NCBI GenBank assembly: GCA_950295325.1 | Contig: OX485803.1 | Location: forward strand, 69,887,554 to 69,951,553 | DNA from: Polytrichum commune | Taxonomy: Eukaryota > Streptophyta > Polytrichopsida > Polytrichales > Polytrichaceae | Direction: 5' to 3' | DNA: 64,000 nucleotides | Shown here: positions 58,536-64,000 of the stretch, one piece after another | Layout of the letters: each line of letters opens with the position of its first letter | Position numbering within the stretch: position 1 is the first letter of the stretch | Made by a program: the position numbers and the translations under genes | The notes under the pieces: generated by a model | The model's input: the letters and a program-made list of their open reading frames with translations, nothing else | Database searches by the model: none | What the model was told of the DNA's origin: nothing

Positions 58536-61500
58536 CCCGTACATATAACTAAAGGTCTCCCCCGGGACTATACACAAAGACAAAAACATTACTTTATACC
58601 TAATACCACCTCACTTAAACCCTCATATACACACCTAGAAAACTTATTCTCAACACACCTAACACAAGACTCACCTAACCAAGAACTAACCAACATACAC
58701 CGTCACAAACCAATACTTTCACAACACCCACTACACTCCCAAATTTATGCCCTCATAATAACATACGGACCTACACCACAAATATGCGACCAACAAATGG
58801 TTGAAAACATCGACCCCCGATGCCTCACCATCCTCAAAAGACTACAAAGATCCCCGGAATACACTTCCTCACACACACAATACTTACACACCATCAATCA
58901 CCACACACCACCTACTACCATAGCACAAACATACACACACATAAATGAAAAAATAGCCAAAGGGGAAAACATAACTATGCCTATCCTACAAAAAGAAATA
59001 CCCCATATACCCCCACAAATACTACTAGAGCTAAGCAAATGTACACAAATCATACATGGTTACCACCCCACACATGACATAATACACCCCAACCTTAGCC
59101 CGAACACCAACATAGACACGGACAATCACCAAACTTCCACATTAAAAATAATTACCTGGAATACAGGGTGTATCAGCTCAAGTTTACCTGGAATCCAAGA
59201 ACTCGCACGAACAATACACAAAGACCCACATATCATATTCATTCAAGAAACTAAACTCCAAAAACTAAAATCCACAACATATATAGACAAAAAATTCCCA
59301 AACTACAAAATTATATATAATAACTCAAACACCACAACACCAAACCAAAATAGATATTCTAGGGACAACCCGGCTAGAGGGGGTACCCTAACTATGATAC
59401 CCAAAACCATCCACACAAACGAAAATATCACCAAAATACCCACACCTAGCACAATCTCACCATACCTACAAGTCATCACCATCAAAAATAAACCAATCAC
59501 CCCCATACTCTTCATAAATATGTACATGCCTACACACCCCCAAGATCTATACCTAATACAAGAAATTCAAAACCAAATCCAAACATTAGTACAAAATCAC
59601 TCAACACACCACATCATACTAGGAGGTGACTTCAACCGAGACATCCTCCTTAAAGGACGGTCATCCAACGGAATAACATCCCCTCCCAACCCACATGACC
59701 ATGAATAGGCTCACTTCACACAAAGACTAGGACTTAAAACGATTAATAACCACGAAACATACATAAGACAAGGGGGACACAATTACACCGCGACTAGCCA
59801 CATTGATGGATTTTACTCTAACCTCCCAAATCACGCCTCCCTACAAAGCCACACAATCACTAACCTTAACCAAAATTCGGACCATTACCCGGTCCAATTA
59901 CAATTAGCCCCAAACACTATAATTATAAAAACCAAACCAACCCCTAACACCAATCCTAGGATCACCTATCCCATATCCCCGATAAATATCCAAAACCTCA
60001 TAACAACCTTCCTAGATAAGCAAAATCTTGAAATATTAAATCTCATAGACACACTACAACAAGAACAACTCACTCAACCACAATGGGAAGAAACCCAAAT
60101 TAACTTCCAAAAAATCTTAAACTCTCTCAGCAGTTGTGTTGAGCAAACATGCATGACACAACCCACACCCCCTCTCCCCAACCGAGCCAAGATCCAAGGC
60201 GGATTCCTCCCAAGAAAGCAACAGAAAATTTGGAAATCACACCTCAAAGTATATCATAGCATCCGCAAAGCAATACATGCAGTCTGCCACTACCACCACA
60301 CACAATTACATAACCACCCCGACATAAAGACACTCCTCTCACTCCACAATGTCAACATCCCCCCTCCCCACAAACCCCACCACCCACAAACAATGGATTG
60401 AGAACCTAGCCCATATAGGACAAACGGCTAAAATAAATGCCTACAAAATCACCTCCAAACAAACCTCGATCAACTGCAAACTGGCCATCAAGAAATATAG
60501 AGCCCTACTCAACACCAAACCCAAGACTATCCACAAAAAAAATCTTCCAATCATCAACCGAAAGCTCGTTGGATTGCATAAAAGACTCTCACGATAACAT
60601 ACTTACCAAACCCATAGAAATAGCCAATGAAATATACCGCGCCCAACAAATATCATTTCAAAGACAAACGCCCATTTGCGATGACACCATAGACCACCCA
60701 TACATATGCATGTGTACCATAAGAAAATATCCATGGCACTCACAAGACGGGATCATACTAGACAAACGCGGACATCAAAACCCACAAATAAGCATACAAT
60801 TCACTAGAGAAATATATGACAACTGTGTAAAAAGATTAACCAAAGGTAAAACCCCCGGCCCGGACAACATCCCCAACGACATCATCAAGATATTACCCCC
60901 ACAATACCAAACCCTTATATTTTTATTCTTCCTACATTGCTACAAACAACGGGAAATCCCAACTGCCTAGAAACACAGTAAAACTATTTTACTCCATAAA
61001 AAAGACGACCCTACCCAACTCAACAATTATAGACCAATAGCGTTAGCTAATACAATATATAAATTATATACTAGTACCTTAACAACCCTCCTTACAAACT
61101 ACGGGGAAAGAAACCGCATACTACACTTCAGTCAAGAAGGTTTCCGCCCCCAACGTAATACCTCAAGGCAAATACAAACGCTAATAGCCGCCCTCGAAGA
61201 TGCACGACTCACAAATAAAGATATATATCTAACATACATAGACTTTAAAAACGCTTTTGGTTCTATAGACCACGCACGACTCCTAGCTATCATGGCCGAC
61301 CTAGACTACCCCCTAGATGCCGTCGAAATAGTAGGCAACATCTATAACCACTCTACTACCGCCTTCACGGGTAACTTCTTCGGAACCACACCTCCCATCA
61401 AAATTAACCGAGGTACCATACAAGGTGATACCCTTAGCCCATATTTATTCATAATCTTTCTAGAACCACTCTTAAGATGGCTAGAGAAGGGCAATATGGG

Positions 61501-64000
61501 CTACCACTTTAGCACGTCCCCATCCACATGCACCACATCGGCATATGCCGACGACCTAGCCATTATTACCGACAAAATTCAACACATTCAACCTCAAATA
61601 ACTAAGCTCCAAAAATTCGCCGAATGGGCGCACATGGATCTCAACTTATCAAAATGCGCCATCACCGGATGTCCTAACAAGTCCAAACTCAAACCTAATA
61701 CCTTCAAAGCATTCATCCAATCCCAAAACATTATGTATAAATCCAAAAACTTTCCAACCCTTACACAAAATGAGCCATACACATACCTAGGTATCCAACT
61801 AGTGCCATCCCTAAAATGGAATCTCCAAAAAGAACTCACCTTAAATAAAGCCAAACAACAAGGCAAACTACTCGCCGCCTCCCCGGCAAGCTTAAAACAA
61901 AAAATCAAAATCCTTAATACCGTCATAAAACCTCGGATTGCCTACGCATACTATGCGGTCCCCTTTTCAAAGCCCGATATTAAAAAACTTGATAAAATAA
62001 TCAGTAAAATAACAAAAGAAACTTGCAACATACCAAAAAGTACAGCCAATATCCTCACACACCTACCCCACGAAAACTTCGGCATAAATATGACCTCACT
62101 ACTCCCAGACTACATCCATTGTATAGGTCAGCAACTACTACAAGCCCTCAACGATCCAAGGCAACTAGGAACCATCTATCAAGGCCTAACCAAATACATA
62201 TCCGCTAAATACGGAGGCTCCCTACACCTACCTAAACTAAAGCAACAAGCGTGCTCTAGATCCCCTATAGCACGAACACTATTCCTACTCAAAAGAGAAT
62301 ATGAAATACATGTAACCACCAAAAACAAAACCTTCCCAGTCAAAAAAACCCCACTAGAACTAGCATGGAGAACCAACCCCATATACAACACCCTCTCGGA
62401 CCACGCTAAAATACAATCCCAAAAATACCTAGACAAACTCTATACATATGGCATAACCACTCTATCACAAATCTTAAACAAAACTAGCACATCCATCCTT
62501 ACCCCCGAAGAATTCCGCATCACATACAAAAATGCACCCAAAACCATTAAGGCGGCACTACAACAAGCACAAATACTATTCCCTCAACCACAACAACCCG
62601 CACCCCAAACAACACCCCAAACAACACAACACCCGACACAAACCACCGATCCCAACCCAAACCCAATACTTGGGAACGCCATACATAAAATCATAAAAGA
62701 AAAAACTACCACAAGAAAGGACAAATGGGGAGCACAAGCCATCAAAACAACATACTTATGCCAATGACAAACCACGAACAACACCACACAACAATGGCGC
62801 ACAGAAGAAGAATTACTCCACCCGGACAACATATTCTTAAACCAAAACCTATTAACCATCACACAATACCACACCGCAACCACAACACAAAACACCACTA
62901 ACACATATGCCAATTACCTTACCAATACCCAAACAAAAGACACTAAGTTTATACATCCACCACTAACAATCACCAACCTCACACTAAACATCCATGAATG
63001 TAACCCCGATAAAGATATCATAACCAACAAACTGTCCATAACAACACACGCATTAGGAGCAAATGTATATGACCAAAAAGGAAACTACATAGCTACCCTT
63101 ACCCTCGAAATGTTACATTGGCTATGGAACCAATTCTCTCATAACACCCTTCAACACCTCACTAACTTCCTACAACCACCACCACAAGATTTTGAAACAT
63201 AAATCCTATGGCTACTACAAAGATACATAACTATACTCCCCAGGAAAAAGCCAAAAACTATCCAACCAAACAACCTACACCAAACACTACCCCCCGAAAT
63301 CACCAAAACACTCATAGAATCCTTCCAAATCACACACTCATACTATTCATCCCCCCTCACTTGCCCTACCCAACTCACCCAATATAACTCCCCACACACT
63401 CGAGACATATTATTTGGATCAATAGGCAAAGCAAACTCGGCCAAATGGACAGGGCATGGACTAGCGTTTCCCACGGACCACAATACAACCCTCGAAGCCC
63501 TCCACTGGGCTAGAATGGCCGCTAAAGAGGATGCACAAACAATCACTATCCTAATAATAAACCACAAGGATTGGACACCACAACAAATACCACTCACAAA
63601 CCCGGACATACACATCCTAGCCACAATCCCACCACATACTATAACATACAACCCCACGCCAGAATGGCCAAAATACTACCAATACACCGAACCATCCCTT
63701 ACATCAATCATATGCGTACACAACCAAGGAACCATACTAAACAACACCCAAATACCAACCGCATTACAAAGAATTCTCAAAAACACTACACATACACACA
63801 TAGACACCCACCCCATTAAACCCACACCCCCACATTACAACGTTAAATTCTCTAACGCATGGAAAAATGCCCCTAAAACCACCCCCCTCCAAACCATAAA
63901 CACCCACATCATACCCCTACCAAGCACATTCACACACACATACCCCCTTAAATTCCACCCACAACAGTGCACATATACGGATGGATCATTCATCCCCCCG

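Larger units (their letters stand above)
53470..64000 (+). mobile_element. LINE-type non-LTR retrotransposon (runs off the right edge)
   Basis: A long A/C-rich leader is followed by two overlapping frames: ORF1 (RNA-binding-like, intact) and ORF2 (APE endonuclease, reverse transcriptase, start of RNase H). The left boundary is uncertain; the change in composition near 53.5 kb is my guide. The 3' end lies outside. The presence of RNase H argues against a typical plant L1, but I cannot fix the clade by eye. Open frames in the leader (for example 53503-54366) are low-complexity and probably untranslated. Confidence 0.85.
57336..64000 (+). pseudogene. LINE ORF2 (APE-RT-RNase H), several lesions, partial
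   Basis: ORF2 starts at ATG 57336 inside the ORF1 stop. The first 790 codons are open: a His/Thr/Pro-rich region with two 'LILLSGDI.PNPGP' motifs, then an APE endonuclease ('IITWNTGCISS', 'FIQETKL', 'LGGDFNRD'). TAG at 59706 interrupts it, and the same frame continues with 'SHIDGFYSN' and 'NSDHYPVQ'. Frame slips near 60370-60395 and in an A8 run near 60535 lead into the RT frame: 'NNYRPIAL', 'EGFRPQRNT', 'YIDFKNAFGSIDH', 'GTIQGDTLSPYLF' and catalytic 'YADD' (about 61540). Further stops are TAG 60968, where a Trp is usual, TGA 62765 and TAA 63200. The window ends in 'CTYTDGSF', the first catalytic-Asp motif of RNase H. The copy cannot make a full protein without recoding. Confidence 0.9.

Noticed and set aside
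8025-63202. Reassigned TAG codon (alternative nuclear code)
   Set aside because: Stops in element genes include TAA and TGA as well as TAG, they come with frameshifts, and the FCP1-like gene, ORF1 and the spliced genes end at ordinary stops. Decay explains them better.

Overview
The window looks like transposon-dense nuclear DNA from a land plant with a large genome. A seed-free plant (fern, lycophyte or bryophyte) is my guess from the transposase families, but the sequence does not settle it. Supporting signs are spliceosomal GT-AG introns, a short plant-type (CCCTAAA)n tract, exons of a plant-style phosphatidate phosphatase, and layer upon layer of transposable elements. I see no intact housekeeping gene. 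The only candidate ordinary gene is a tiny single-pass membrane protein at about 26 kb.

Layout. (1) 130-3165 (-) is a decayed copy of a DUF7869-type transposase-like gene, followed by tandem repeats. (2) 5081-22656 is a 17.6-kb element bounded by inverted repeats starting AACACTATATTCG, sitting inside a 75-bp satellite. It encodes a second, much better copy of the DUF7869-type gene (-). On the + strand it carries a large gene whose protein combines a ParB-like 'DGQH' module, a degenerate amino-methyltransferase-like region and a coiled coil. Two more + strand genes encode an FCP1/HAD-like protein and an unknown protein. About 25 copies of a near-perfect palindrome (core CGGACGCGCGTCCG) lie between these genes and inside their introns, and I see none outside the element. 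(3) 22.7-31.5 kb holds satellite, several MITEs, a dispersed ~200-bp repeat family and the small membrane-protein gene. (4) 31502-38351 is a Pogo-type element with TA target duplication. It carries a DDE transposase plus captured pieces of a GDP-mannose 4,6-dehydratase gene and five exons of a lipin/PAH gene. (5) 38.8-52.3 kb is a nest of related LTR elements, including three solo LTRs with clean 5-bp target duplications, around a pol-less gag remnant. (6) About 53.5 kb to the right edge is a LINE with an intact ORF1 and a damaged ORF2 (APE endonuclease, reverse transcriptase, start of RNase H). ORF2 carries two 2A-like NPGP motifs in tandem.

The most interesting object is the 17.6-kb element. 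A ParB/methyltransferase-like protein encoded next to a private family of CpG-rich palindromes suggests a self-marking or partition-like DNA-recognition system carried by a plant transposon. The protein, palindromes and ends are read directly from the sequence. The functional link between them is inference. Most element genes here carry one or a few nonsense codons or single-base shifts, so these copies are probably recently inactivated.
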